64,000 nucleotides of DNA. Source: Lysobacteraceae bacterium. Lineage in GTDB: Bacteria > Pseudomonadota > Gammaproteobacteria > Nevskiales > Nevskiaceae. The stretch is from the NCBI GenBank assembly GCA_013823855.1, contig PNMW01000072.1, positions 27,849-91,848 of the forward strand, read 5' to 3'. Every line of letters begins with the position of its first letter. The stretch's first letter is position 1. The position numbers and the translations under genes were made by a program. Below are positions 27,630 through 36,234 of this stretch, piece after piece. The notes under the pieces were generated by a model. The model worked only from the letters and a program-made list of their open reading frames with translations, did not search any database and was not told the DNA's origin.

Positions 27630-28277
27630 TCACGCCGGCTTGGCGATCGCCCGCCAGAGCATCTCGAACAGCACGTTGGCCTGCCTGGTCAGCGGCTCCT
27701 TCTGGCCGCGGTGGATGTACATCTGCACCAGGCGGGCGATGACGCCGAAGATGTAGTCGAGCAGGATCTTCTCGTCGACCTCGTCGTTCAGCACGCCCTT
27801 CGAGCGACCTTCGCCGAGCACCCGGATGAAGGTGCTGAACAGCAGCGGGTTCTGGTAGTTGTCCTGCTTGCGCCAGGTGTTGACGTACACCGAGGACATG
27901 ATCAGCTGGGCGACCTTGGGATTCTTCTCGAAGAAGTCGAGCGTCACCCAGAACACCTTGCGGAACTTCTCCTTGAAGTCCTCGATGCCCTGCAGGTGGT
28001 CGATCATCCGCGCCGCCAGCCGCCCCATCCAGGCGTCGAGGCAGGAGAAAAGTAGGGCCTCCTTGCTGCCGTAGTACTTGTAGATTGTCTGCAGGCTGAC
28101 GTTGGCACCGCGTGCCACCTCGATCAGACCGACCCGGTGGAATTCGCGCTCCGAGAAGATATCGAGCACCGCCTGCTCGATGCGGGCGCGAGTGTCCGGA
28201 TCGAGCGCAGTGCGATCGGCGGTAAGCGCGCCATCCCGACTGCCTTCTGCAGTGCTGCCACCCGCTTTCAAAGCCAT
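27630..28277 (-). CDS. TetR family transcriptional regulator
   Basis: 215 residues. The N-terminal DNA-binding domain is IEQAVLDIFSEREFHRVGLI followed by the helix-turn-helix VARGANVSLQTIYKYYGSKE. The ligand domain ends with IFGVIARLVQMYIHRGQK. It is divergent from the thiolase-fadJ operon, so it most likely represses that operon in response to an acyl-CoA or fatty acid; this is inference from position. The intergenic region holds a short palindrome that could be its operator. Confidence 0.92.
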   Translation of the reverse strand: MALKAGGSTAEGSRDGALTADRTALDPDTRARIEQAVLDIFSEREFHRVGLIEVARGANVSLQTIYKYYGSKEALLFSCLDAWMGRLAARMIDHLQGIEDFKEKFRKVFWVTLDFFEKNPKVAQLIMSSVYVNTWRKQDNYQNPLLFSTFIRVLGEGRSKGVLNDEVDEKILLDYIFGVIARLVQMYIHRGQKEPLTRQANVLFEMLWRAIAKPA

Positions 28278-28307
28278 CGTCTGTAACTCTTCAGGTAATG
28301 ATCGTTA

Positions 28308-28321
28308 CGTGCCTCGGCACG
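28308..28321. promoter_or_regulatory. Candidate TetR operator
   Basis: CGTGCC-TC-GGCACG is a perfect inverted repeat 31 bp upstream of the tetR start in the divergent tetR/thiolase region. The flanks extend the symmetry imperfectly (TTA before, GTA after). A second palindrome, GATTAATC, lies nearer the thiolase gene (about 28441-28448). Operator function is inferred from position only. Confidence 0.35.
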
Positions 28322-28569
28322 GTACTGGCGCGGGGTTTGACGCGCTCCGACACGGTCTTTATCCTCGCCGTCGGGACATCAGCGCCGATCGGCCCGTTCT
28401 GCCAATCTGTCAGCAGATCCGGTTGGAGAGCGCTGAAGTCGATTAATCGTAATCAACATTACCGGAATCTGCAACAAGATCGATCGAGATCGTCAATCCG
28501 GTGCTGCAAGCCGTTGCAGACCCACCCTCAACACCAGGCCGCCAGCCGGCCAACACCAGGGATTACCCG

Positions 28570-29775
28570 ATGACCGAAGCCTATATTTTCGACGCCGTGC
28601 GGACGCCGCGCGGCAAGGGCAAGAAGGACGGCAGCCTGCATGAAGTGACGCCGGTGCACCTGCTCGGCAACCTGTTCAACGCTCTCGAAACCCGCAACCA
28701 GCTCGACACCTCGCAGGTCGATGACGTGGTGATCGGCTGCGTGACGCCGGTCGGCGAGCAAGGCGCGGACATCGCCCGCACCGCGGTGCTCTATTCCGGC
28801 TGGGCCGAGAACGTGCCCGGCGTGACCCAGAGCCGCTTCTGCGCCTCGGGCCTGGAATCGGTGAACCTGGCGGCGATGAAGGTGAAGTCCGGCCAGGAAG
28901 ACCTGGTCGTCGCCGGCGGCGTGGAAAGCATGTCGCGCTGGCCGATGGGCTCGGATGGCGGCGCCTGGGCGATGGACCCGCGCATCAACGAACAGCTCGG
29001 CTTCGCCCCGCAGGGCATCGGCGCAGACCTGATCGCCTCGCTGGAAAGCTTCAGCCGTCACGACGTCGACGCCTTCGCCGTTCGCTCGCAGCAGCTGGCC
29101 GCCAAGGCCTGGGCCGAGAAGCGCTTCGCGAAGACCGTAGTGCCGGTCCGCGACCTCAACGGCATGATCGTGCTCGACCATGACGAGACCGTGCGCGGCG
29201 CAACCACCGTCGAGGCATTGTCCGGCCTCAAGGCCAGCTTCGAGCAGATGGGCCTGATGGGCTTCGACTCGACCGCGCTGCGCAAGTACACGACGCTCGA
29301 GAAGGTCAACCATGTCCACCACGCCGGCAACTCGTCGGGTATCGTCGATGGCGCAGCACTCATGCTGATCGGCTCGGAAGCCAAGGGCAGGCAGCTCGGG
29401 CTCAAGCCGCGGGCGCGAATCCGCTCGGTGGCGGTGATCGGCTCTGAGCCGACCATCATGCTGACCGGCATCGCGCCGGCCGCGCAGAAGGCGCTGAAGA
29501 AGGCCGGCATGTCGGTGAAGGACATCGATCTGTTCGAGATCAACGAAGCCTTCGCCGCCGTGGTGATGAAGGCGGCTCGCGCGCTGAACATCGACATGGA
29601 CAAGATCAACGTCAACGGCGGCTCGATCGCGATGGGCCATCCGCTCGGCGCCACCGGCTGCATCATCCTCGCCACCCTGCTCGACGAGCTGGAACGGACC
29701 GACAAGCAGGTCGGCCTGGCCAGCCTGTGCGTCGGCGCCGGCATGGGCATCGCCACGATCATCGAGCGCGTTTGA
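28570..29775 (+). CDS. Acetyl-CoA C-acyltransferase (thiolase)
   Basis: 401 residues of the thiolase II fold. The nucleophilic Cys is in [18 protein letters not shown], the base His in [14 protein letters not shown], and the second Cys in [35 protein letters not shown] carries the NEAF motif. It cleaves 3-ketoacyl-CoA with CoA (degradation) or condenses acetyl-CoA. Placement in front of FadJ supports the beta-oxidation direction. This start follows the leader with no strong ribosome-binding site, but [15 protein letters not shown] is the family start. Confidence 0.93.
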   Translation: MTEAYIFDAVRTPRGKGKKDGSLHEVTPVHLLGNLFNALETRNQLDTSQVDDVVIGCVTPVGEQGADIARTAVLYSGWAENVPGVTQSRFCASGLESVNLAAMKVKSGQEDLVVAGGVESMSRWPMGSDGGAWAMDPRINEQLGFAPQGIGADLIASLESFSRHDVDAFAVRSQQLAAKAWAEKRFAKTVVPVRDLNGMIVLDHDETVRGATTVEALSGLKASFEQMGLMGFDSTALRKYTTLEKVNHVHHAGNSSGIVDGAALMLIGSEAKGRQLGLKPRARIRSVAVIGSEPTIMLTGIAPAAQKALKKAGMSVKDIDLFEINEAFAAVVMKAARALNIDMDKINVNGGSIAMGHPLGATGCIILATLLDELERTDKQVGLASLCVGAGMGIATIIERV

Positions 29776-29800
29776 GCGCTGCTTCCCGCTTAGAAAATGC

Positions 29801-29903
29801 GACGTCGGGCGCACGCCAAGACGCAAAGCCGCCAAGAAAAGTCTTTTGGAAAAGCCTTCGCTTCTCCTTGGCGTCTCTGCGCCCCGGCGTGTCCCACGAC
29901 GTC
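29801..29903. repeat. Inverted-repeat element, copy 2 (thiolase-fadJ spacer)
   Basis: A 103-bp element bounded by GACGTC on both sides. Its ends are imperfect inverted repeats: GACGTCGGGCGCACGCC (29801-29817) against GGCGTGTCCCACGACGTC (29886-29903). Bases 29813-29841 match 24 of 29 bases of copy 1 at 20217-20245. It lies inside an operon, 25 bp after the thiolase stop and 31 bp before the fadJ ATG, and could form a long hairpin in the mRNA. Confidence 0.6.
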
Positions 29904-29934
29904 AGCTGTTCACGAATTCAGACGAGAAACACAC

Positions 29935-32079
29935 ATGACTGCAATGCAGATGACGGTCGACGCCGAGGGCATCGCCACCCTGACGATGGACCTGGCCGAC
30001 CGGCCGATGAACGTGCTCAACGATGCGCTGATGGCGCCATTCGGCGAGTACATCGCCAAGATCGAGGCCGATGCCGGCATCAAGGGCGTGATCATCACCT
30101 CCGGCAAGAAGGAATTCCTCGCCGGCGCCGACATCGACATGGTGTTCGGCATCACCGACCCGAAGCTGGCCTTCGAAGTCGCCGAACAGCTGAAGAAGAT
30201 GCTGCGCCGCCTGGAACTGTGCGGCCGCCCGGTCGTGGCGGCGCTGAACGGCACCGCGCTCGGCGGTGGCCTCGAAGTGGCGCTGGCCTGCCACTGGCGC
30301 GTGGCGATCAATGACCCGAAGGCCAAGTTCGGCCTGCCGGAAGTGAAGCTCGGCCTGCTGCCGGGCGGCGGCGGCACCCAGCGCCTGCCGCGCATGATCG
30401 GCATCCAGGCCTCGCTGCCGCTGATGCTCGAAGGCAAGGAACTGAGCGCGGAAGCGGCCAAGCAGCAAGGCATCATCAACGAGCTGGCGACCGACAAGGC
30501 CGACCTGCTGGCCAAGGCCAAGAGCTGGTGCCTCGCGAACCCGAAGCCGGTGCAGCCCTGGGACGACAAGAAGTTCAAGTGGCCGGGCGGCGACTCGCGT
30601 CATCCGGCCGTGGTGCAGATGCTGGCGATCGCGCCGTCGATGGCGACCGCGAAATCGCAGGGCAACTACCCGGCGGTCACCAACATCATGAGCTGCGTCT
30701 ACGAAGGCGGCATCGTCGACTTCGAGTCCGGCTGCCGCATCGAATCGCGCTACTTCGCCAATCTGGTGGTCAGCCAGGTGTCGAAGAACATGATCGGCAC
30801 CTTGTGGTTCCAGCTGAACTCGATCAACAAAGGCAAGTCGCGTCCGGAAGGCATTCCGAAGTCGAAGGTCACCAAGCTCGGCATCCTCGGCGCCGGCATG
30901 ATGGGTGCCGGCATCGCCTACGTGTCGGCCAAGGTCGGTATCGAGTGCGTGCTGCTCGATTCCACGCTTGAAGCCGCCGAGCGCGGCAAGGCCTACTCGG
31001 CCGGCCTGCTCGACAAGGCGATCAAGAAGGGGCGCGAAACCCCGGCCGGCAAGGGCGTGTTCCTCGACCGGATCAAGGCGACCACCGATTACGCCGACCT
31101 CGCCGGCTGCGACCTGGTGATCGAAGCCGTGTTCGAGGACCGCGCGATCAAGGCCGATGTCACCAGGAAGACCGAGGCCGTGCTCGGCGCCGACGTCGTG
31201 TTCGCGTCGAACACCTCGACGCTGCCGATCACCGGCCTGGCCAGGGCGCACTCGAAGGCCGAGAACTTCATCGGCCTGCACTTCTTCTCGCCGGTCGACA
31301 AGATGCCGCTGGTCGAGATCATCATGGGCGAGAAGACCTCGAAGGAAACCCTCGCCAAGGGCTTCGACTACGTCCAGCAGATCAAGAAGACGCCGATCGT
31401 GGTCAACGATTCGCGCGGCTTCTACACCAGCCGCTCGTTCGCGACCTACGTCAACGAAGGGCTGGCGCTGCTCGCCGAAGGCCAGCATCCGCGCTCGATC
31501 GAGATGGCGGGGCTGAAGGCCGGCATGCCGGTCGGCCCGCTGGCGCTGCAGGACGAGGTGTCGATGAGTCTGTCGCTGCACGTGATGCAGCAGACCAGGA
31601 AGGACTTCGCCGACGAAGGCAAGACCTACGTGCCGTCGGCGAGCGAGCCGGTGGTGCTGAAGATGGTCAAGGAGCTGGACCGTCCGGGCAAGAAGGCCGG
31701 CAAGGGCTTCTACGACTATCCACCTGCAGGCGAAAAAGGCGAGAAGAAGCTGTGGCCGGGTCTGGCGCAGGCGTTCCCGCTGGCGACTGAACAGCTCAGC
31801 CAGCAGGAAATGATCGACCGCATGATGTTCGCGCAGGCCAATGAAGCGGCCCGCTGCTTCGAGGAGAACGTCGTCATGACGGTGGCCGACACCAATATCG
31901 GCTCGATCTTCGGCTGGGGCTTCGCGCCGCATCAGGGTGGCGCGCTGCAGTTCATCAACGCCTACGGCCTGGCGAAGTTCGTCAAGCGGGCCGAGGAGCT
32001 GGCCGCGAAGTACGGCCCGCGCTTCACGCCGGCGGCGCTGCTGGTGAAGATGGCCGCGGAAGGCAAGCGCTTCGAGTAA
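29935..32079 (+). CDS. fadJ: FadJ-type fatty-acid oxidation protein (enoyl-CoA hydratase / 3-hydroxyacyl-CoA dehydrogenase)
   Basis: 714 residues. The N-terminal crotonase domain (1-190) has FLAGADIDMVFG, ALNGTALGGGLEVALACHW and the catalytic glutamate in GLPEVKLGLLPGGGGTQR. A linker leads to the NAD-binding dehydrogenase domain beginning KLGILGAGMMGAGIAYVSAK, with the catalytic His in GLHFFSPVDKMPLVEII and a C-terminal 3HCDH domain (NDSRGFYTSRSFATYVNEG). It carries out hydration and oxidation in beta-oxidation, partnered with the thiolase upstream. ATG at 29935 is chosen; upstream codons read through the inverted-repeat element and are not family-like. Confidence 0.95.
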   Translation: MTAMQMTVDAEGIATLTMDLADRPMNVLNDALMAPFGEYIAKIEADAGIKGVIITSGKKEFLAGADIDMVFGITDPKLAFEVAEQLKKMLRRLELCGRPVVAALNGTALGGGLEVALACHWRVAINDPKAKFGLPEVKLGLLPGGGGTQRLPRMIGIQASLPLMLEGKELSAEAAKQQGIINELATDKADLLAKAKSWCLANPKPVQPWDDKKFKWPGGDSRHPAVVQMLAIAPSMATAKSQGNYPAVTNIMSCVYEGGIVDFESGCRIESRYFANLVVSQVSKNMIGTLWFQLNSINKGKSRPEGIPKSKVTKLGILGAGMMGAGIAYVSAKVGIECVLLDSTLEAAERGKAYSAGLLDKAIKKGRETPAGKGVFLDRIKATTDYADLAGCDLVIEAVFEDRAIKADVTRKTEAVLGADVVFASNTSTLPITGLARAHSKAENFIGLHFFSPVDKMPLVEIIMGEKTSKETLAKGFDYVQQIKKTPIVVNDSRGFYTSRSFATYVNEGLALLAEGQHPRSIEMAGLKAGMPVGPLALQDEVSMSLSLHVMQQTRKDFADEGKTYVPSASEPVVLKMVKELDRPGKKAGKGFYDYPPAGEKGEKKLWPGLAQAFPLATEQLSQQEMIDRMMFAQANEAARCFEENVVMTVADTNIGSIFGWGFAPHQGGALQFINAYGLAKFVKRAEELAAKYGPRFTPAALLVKMAAEGKRFE

Positions 32080-32472
32080 GCGGTCGCCGCAGCGGCTGAA
32101 CCACGCAGGCGCAGGGACGATGTCGTCCTTGCGCCTGCGTCGTTCCGGGCACCGCGCATGCTGCGCCGCGGCCTTGGTGACGCTCGAAGGGACATCCGGG
32201 TCCCGGTGTCAAGACGCGGTTCGCGGGCGATCCCGCGTCCGCAGCCCGGAAACGGCAGCGTCTGGCATCCTTTGCGGGCGTCGCTTCGATCCGGGGTCGA
32301 TCGCTGGAGGCGCCCTCCTGTGGTGCAGACCGATCAGAACGCTTGACGATCGGGGGGCGTGGCCTGCCACCATTCGCAGGAGGAGCACAGGCTCGTCAGC
32401 CGGGCGGCGACGGATCCCCGCCGGCACTTATCATTCCAATACCGTCGCACTACCTCGAGAGACCGCTACGCC
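32080..32472. other. Intergenic region between fadJ and the secreted orphan
   Basis: This 393-bp non-coding gap begins with a long hairpin (32103-32140). The rest has no frame with coding character and no recognisable RNA. The last 50 bases contain a TATCAT sequence about 40 bp before the next ATG that could be a -10 element, but no matching -35 was seen. Confidence 0.4.
32103..32140 (+). terminator. Long hairpin after fadJ, possible terminator
   Basis: ACGCAGGCGCAGGGACGA (32103-32120) pairs along its full length with TCGTCCTTGCGCCTGCGT (32123-32140), with one G-T pair and a two-base centre. It starts 23 bp after the fadJ stop. No T run follows, so termination may need Rho, or the hairpin may protect the mRNA 3' end. 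Confidence 0.5.
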
Positions 32473-33807
32473 ATGACGCCTTCGCCACGCCGCCCACGCC
32501 CTGCGCTTGCCATGCTGTCGTCCCTGCTGTCCGCTGCAATCGGACTGGCGGCAGTGTCGATCAGCAGCACCGCCTCCGCCCAGCTGCTGGGCGGCCTCGA
32601 TCTGCTGTCACCGGGCCGGCTGACCGTCGGCTGCCCGTTCGTCACCAACACCGCAGAGCAGCGCAACACCGGCTTCCTGGACGACAACGCCTCGTATGGC
32701 ATCGCCCAGATTCCGCTGTCGATCCCGGACGGTGCCAGCATCCGCATTGAAGGGCTGTACTCCCGCGTCCGTTATTTCTCGCTGCAGTCCTATGATGGCG
32801 CCCGCAGCGGCAACTACATCGATGCGATCGCCGACGCCCGCATCACCCCGGACGCCGGCGGCGCACTGAGCCGGAATGTCGCGCTGCTGCCGACCGCCGC
32901 CTATGGCTCCGGCTACACGGTGAAGCTCCGCTATACCGATCCGCCGGCCAATCCGGCGCAGCGCGAGGCCAACACCCTGTACGTCGGGGCTCCAGATCGC
33001 TGGGTCAGCCCTACCCGTGTCGCCAAGCAGATCATCTACCGCATCTACCTGCCGAACCCGGACGCCGATGCCTTCGGCAGCACGCCGATCCCGCGGCTGT
33101 TCTACACCGGCCCGACCGGCCAGATCGCCTTCACCAACACGCCGGATCGCCGCCAGTGCGATCGCATCGAGGCGGCGTCGCAGACCACGCGTGCGATCAA
33201 TCCGGCCGTCATTCCGGGCCGCGACATCGAGTTCGAGCCGATCACTCGCGCCCAGGACCGTGTGCTGTACCCGAACGGCGATTCGAATTACCTGCGTGCT
33301 GCCTCGTCGCTGAACCACGGCGACATCGTGGTGATCCGCACCCTGCCGTTCCGCGCGCCGCCGCTGCCGCCGCTGCTGCGCAGCGATGGCGAACCGGATG
33401 TCCGCTATGCCTCGCTGTGTCACTACGGGCTGGGCACCTCGGCGGTCGTGTCCTGCGTTGCCGACCGTGACGCGGTTGCCCAAGCCGACGGTTACGAAGT
33501 GCACGTGATCTCGACGAACGCCAGCCGTCCGCGCGCCGCGACCCGCGCCGCCGGCGTCAACTGGCAGCGGTGGGGCGACACCCGCAGCGAACTGATCGTG
33601 ATCCGGCAGATCCTGTCCCGGCCCGGCTTTGCCGGCGACTACCTGCGCGCCATCAACAACCCGCAGGCGCCGCTGTCGCTGACCTTGGGCCGTTTTGCGC
33701 CCGAAATCACCTACTGCCGGCGTGCGGTGTTCGACGCCAACGCCGCCTCGGGCAGCCGCGCCCTGATCGACGCCTGCCGCGCCGAGTTCGCCGCCAATCG
33801 TCGCTGA
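32473..33807 (+). CDS. Secreted protein of unknown function
   Basis: 444 residues. A signal peptide ends at SSTASA|QLLGG. The mature protein has several Cys (about residues 52, 230, 316, 327, 416 and 436), consistent with periplasmic disulphides. The stretch IEGLYSRVRYFSLQSYDGAR loosely recalls DUF1214/DUF1254-type beta-sandwich proteins, but I cannot assign the family. Other recognisable stretches are KQIIYRIYLPNPDADAFG and RQILSRPGFAGDYLRAIN. It is followed by its own terminator, so it is likely monocistronic. Confidence 0.7.
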   Translation: MTPSPRRPRPALAMLSSLLSAAIGLAAVSISSTASAQLLGGLDLLSPGRLTVGCPFVTNTAEQRNTGFLDDNASYGIAQIPLSIPDGASIRIEGLYSRVRYFSLQSYDGARSGNYIDAIADARITPDAGGALSRNVALLPTAAYGSGYTVKLRYTDPPANPAQREANTLYVGAPDRWVSPTRVAKQIIYRIYLPNPDADAFGSTPIPRLFYTGPTGQIAFTNTPDRRQCDRIEAASQTTRAINPAVIPGRDIEFEPITRAQDRVLYPNGDSNYLRAASSLNHGDIVVIRTLPFRAPPLPPLLRSDGEPDVRYASLCHYGLGTSAVVSCVADRDAVAQADGYEVHVISTNASRPRAATRAAGVNWQRWGDTRSELIVIRQILSRPGFAGDYLRAINNPQAPLSLTLGRFAPEITYCRRAVFDANAASGSRALIDACRAEFAANRR

Positions 33808-33817
33808 AGTCCCTCCA

Positions 33818-33852
33818 GGCCCCCGGTCGCCTGTCGCGGCCGGGGGCCTTTT
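33818..33852 (+). terminator. Intrinsic terminator after the secreted orphan
   Basis: GGCCCCCGG (33818-33826) pairs with CCGGGGGCC (33840-33848) around a 13-base loop and is followed by TTTT. It starts 11 bp after the stop codon. Confidence 0.8.
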
Positions 33853-33891
33853 CATGTCTGGCGCCCTGCCGAACGGAATGACGCTCGAACG

Positions 33892-35124
33892 ATGATTGCG
33901 GTCGTCGAAGCCGCCCGCGCCGGGCTGTTCAGCCGCCGATACTGGGCGCCGAACCTGGTGGCCGGGCTGGTCGTCGGCGTGGTGTCGCTGCCGCTGTCGA
34001 TGGCCTTCGCGATCGCCTCCGGCGTCAAGCCCGAACAGGGGCTGATCACCGGCATCGTCGCCGGGGCGATCGTCTCGCTGTTCGGCGGCACCCGCGTGCA
34101 GATCGCCGGCCCGACCGGTGCCTTCGTTGCGATCCTGGCCGGCATCACCGCCAGCCACGGCCGCGATGGCCTGCTGCTGGCCGGGCTGATGGCCGGTCTG
34201 ATGTTGATCGGCTTTTCGCTGCTGCGGCTGGGTCGCCTGATCCGGCATGTGCCGGACGCGGTGATCCTCGGCTTCACGTCGGGCATCGGGCTGGTGATCC
34301 TGGTCAACCAGCTGCCGGGCTTTCTCGGCCTGCCACCGTTGGCGCCGGGGCCGTTCCATGCCCGGCTCGCCAGCGTGATGCTCCGTGTTCCCGCAGCCGA
34401 TCCGGCGACCAGCGCGCTGGCCGTCGCCAGCCTGCTGCTGATGCTGTACGGCCCGCGTCTGCCCGGCTTGTCCCGCGTGCCCGGACCGCTGCTGGCCATG
34501 GTCACCGCCACCTTGGTCCAGGCCGGCTTCGAGTTCGCCGGCGTACGCACTATCGGCGACGTCTACGGCGCCATTGCCTCGCCGTGGCCGTCGCCGACGG
34601 TCCCCGAGCTGACCGGGCCGCGATTGCTCGCACTGCTGCCTGCCGCCCTGTCGATTGCTCTGCTCGGCGCCCTGGAATCGCTGCTGGCGGCGCGAGTGAC
34701 CGATCCGCGCCATGACGGCAATCAGGAACTGCTGGCGCAAGGCCTGGCGAACGTGGTCGCGCCGCTGTTCGGCGGCCTTGCCGCCAGTGGCGCCCTCGGC
34801 CGCACGGCCACCAGTCTGCGGCTGGGCGCCAGCAGCCCGCTGGCCGGCCTCACCCATGCCGCCGTACTGCTGGCGATCCTGCTCGCGCTCGGCCCGCTCG
34901 CGGCCGAAGTGCCGATCTGCGCGCTGGCCGCAATCCTGGTCGGCGTCTCATGGCATCTGCTGGAGCTGCCGAAGCTGGCGGCGACCTTGCGCCACGCGGC
35001 GGCCATCGATGTGCTCGCGCTGATCGTCACCTACGGGCTGACGCTGTATGCGAACCTGGTGATCGCGGTCGCGGCGGGTGTGGCAGTCGCGCTGATCGGG
35101 CGGCAAGTGCAGCGCTCGGGCTGA
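33892..35124 (+). CDS. SulP family anion transporter lacking a STAS domain
   Basis: 410 residues, all membrane domain (about 10-12 helices). Family stretches are NLVAGLVVGVVSLPLSMAFA, GTRVQIAGPTGAFVAILAG, DAVILGFTSGIGLVILVNQL and LLGALESLLAARVTD. SulP proteins move sulphate, bicarbonate, molybdate or other anions. The usual C-terminal cytoplasmic STAS domain is missing: the protein ends at AVALIGRQVQRSG just after the last helix. Short SulP forms are known, so this need not be a truncation. Confidence 0.88.
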   Translation: MIAVVEAARAGLFSRRYWAPNLVAGLVVGVVSLPLSMAFAIASGVKPEQGLITGIVAGAIVSLFGGTRVQIAGPTGAFVAILAGITASHGRDGLLLAGLMAGLMLIGFSLLRLGRLIRHVPDAVILGFTSGIGLVILVNQLPGFLGLPPLAPGPFHARLASVMLRVPAADPATSALAVASLLLMLYGPRLPGLSRVPGPLLAMVTATLVQAGFEFAGVRTIGDVYGAIASPWPSPTVPELTGPRLLALLPAALSIALLGALESLLAARVTDPRHDGNQELLAQGLANVVAPLFGGLAASGALGRTATSLRLGASSPLAGLTHAAVLLAILLALGPLAAEVPICALAAILVGVSWHLLELPKLAATLRHAAAIDVLALIVTYGLTLYANLVIAVAAGVAVALIGRQVQRSG

Positions 35125-35135
35125 GCGCCGGAAGC

Positions 35136-35792
35136 TCAGTGCAGCGCCAGCGCCGCAAAGAAGGCGCGCAGCTTCGCAGCATCGAGCCGGCCGTCGCTGC
35201 GGACGCCGTTGCACAGGTCAACGCCGAACGGTTCGACGGTCGCCACGGCCTCGGCCACATTGGCCGGCGTCAGGCCGCCGGCGAGGAATAGCGGCAGGCC
35301 ACAGCGCTCGCGAATCCGCCGGCTCAGGCGCCAATCGTGAGTGCGGCCGGTGCCGCCGAGTTCCTTGACTGCCCGCCGCTGATTGCCGGAATCGAGCAAC
35401 AGGGCATCGACCAACGGCGCAACCGCCAGCGCTTCGTCGACGGATTGTGCATCGATGACATGGATCACCTGCACCAGTTTCACCGCCGGCAGTTGCGCGC
35501 GCAGCTGCCGCAGTTCGGCCAGCGGGACGTGATCGCAGAGTTGCAACACGGTGGTGGCGCAGGTGGCGTGCTGCGCGACGATCGACGCGGCATCGACGCG
35601 GCTGGTCAGCAGGAAGCTCGCGACCGGGGGCGGCACGCTGCGGGCAATGTCGGCGATCAGGACATCGCCGATCACGCCCGGGCCGCTCGGCATCGCCGAC
35701 ACCAGGCCGACGGCATCGGCGCCCGCCGCGATCGCCAGCGCCGCTTCGTCGCGATCGGCGATGCAGCAGACCTTGACCCGTACGCGGGTCAC
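35136..35792 (-). CDS. Divergent phosphoribosylanthranilate isomerase-like protein
   Basis: 218 residues with a TrpF-like TIM barrel. The N-terminal VKVCCIADRDEAALAIAAGA replaces the canonical VKICGIT. AVGLVSAMPSGPGVIGD is not typical of TrpF. The barrel also has VIHVIDAQSVDEAL, LLLDSG (aligned with the catalytic Asp of TrpF) and FLAGGLTPANVAEAVATVEP; the C-terminal VDLCNGVRSDGRLD replaces the TrpF phosphate-binding VDVSSGVE. It may be a paralogue with another substrate. It starts with GTG 4 bp after sspB and is not near any trp genes, so a tryptophan role is doubtful. Confidence 0.75.
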   Translation of the reverse strand: MTRVRVKVCCIADRDEAALAIAAGADAVGLVSAMPSGPGVIGDVLIADIARSVPPPVASFLLTSRVDAASIVAQHATCATTVLQLCDHVPLAELRQLRAQLPAVKLVQVIHVIDAQSVDEALAVAPLVDALLLDSGNQRRAVKELGGTGRTHDWRLSRRIRERCGLPLFLAGGLTPANVAEAVATVEPFGVDLCNGVRSDGRLDAAKLRAFFAALALH

Positions 35793-35796
35793 GCGT

Positions 35797-36222
35797 TCAG
35801 GCTTCCGGATCGCCCGACTTGACGATGCGCAGCTTCGGACGGCCGCTCGGCTTCGGCGCTTCCGGCGGCGGCTCCGGAACATCGAGCGCCGGCTGCGACG
35901 CTTCCGGTTCGCCGAACACCAGACCTTCGCCGTTCTCGCGCGCGTAGATCGCCAGCACCGCGCCGCTCGGCACCACGATGTCGTAAGGGCGACCGCCGAA
36001 CCGGGCCGAGAAGAAGATGGGATCGTTCTCGATGTTCAGTTCACGGACCGCCATGCCACCGATATCGAGTGCGATGCGGCCGTCCTTGACGAACTGGGTC
36101 GGCACGGCAACACCGGGCTGGTCGGCCGCCACCAGCAGGTAGGGCGTGTAGCCGTTGTCGAGCGTCCACTGGTAGATCGCGCGGATCAGGTACGGCCGGC
36201 GGGACTTGGACGGTTGTGACAT
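35797..36222 (-). CDS. sspB: ClpXP specificity-enhancing factor SspB
   Basis: 141 residues. The N-terminal SmpB-like fold that binds ssrA tags is clear: RPYLIRAIYQWTLDNGYTPY, AVPTQFVKDGRIALDIGGMA and FSARFGGRPYDIVVPSGAVL. A flexible Pro/Glu-rich linker leads to the C-terminal ClpX-binding motif RPKLRIVKSG. SspB delivers ssrA-tagged, stalled-ribosome products to ClpXP. It follows sspA by 12 bp, the classical gammaproteobacterial pair. Confidence 0.96.
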   Translation of the reverse strand: MSQPSKSRRPYLIRAIYQWTLDNGYTPYLLVAADQPGVAVPTQFVKDGRIALDIGGMAVRELNIENDPIFFSARFGGRPYDIVVPSGAVLAIYARENGEGLVFGEPEASQPALDVPEPPPEAPKPSGRPKLRIVKSGDPEA

Positions 36223-36234
36223 CGGACGAAACCT

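Noticed and set aside
29902..31932. 676-codon minus-strand open frame opposite fadJ
   Set aside because: Mirror frame of a strongly conserved coding sequence; no start context or motif.
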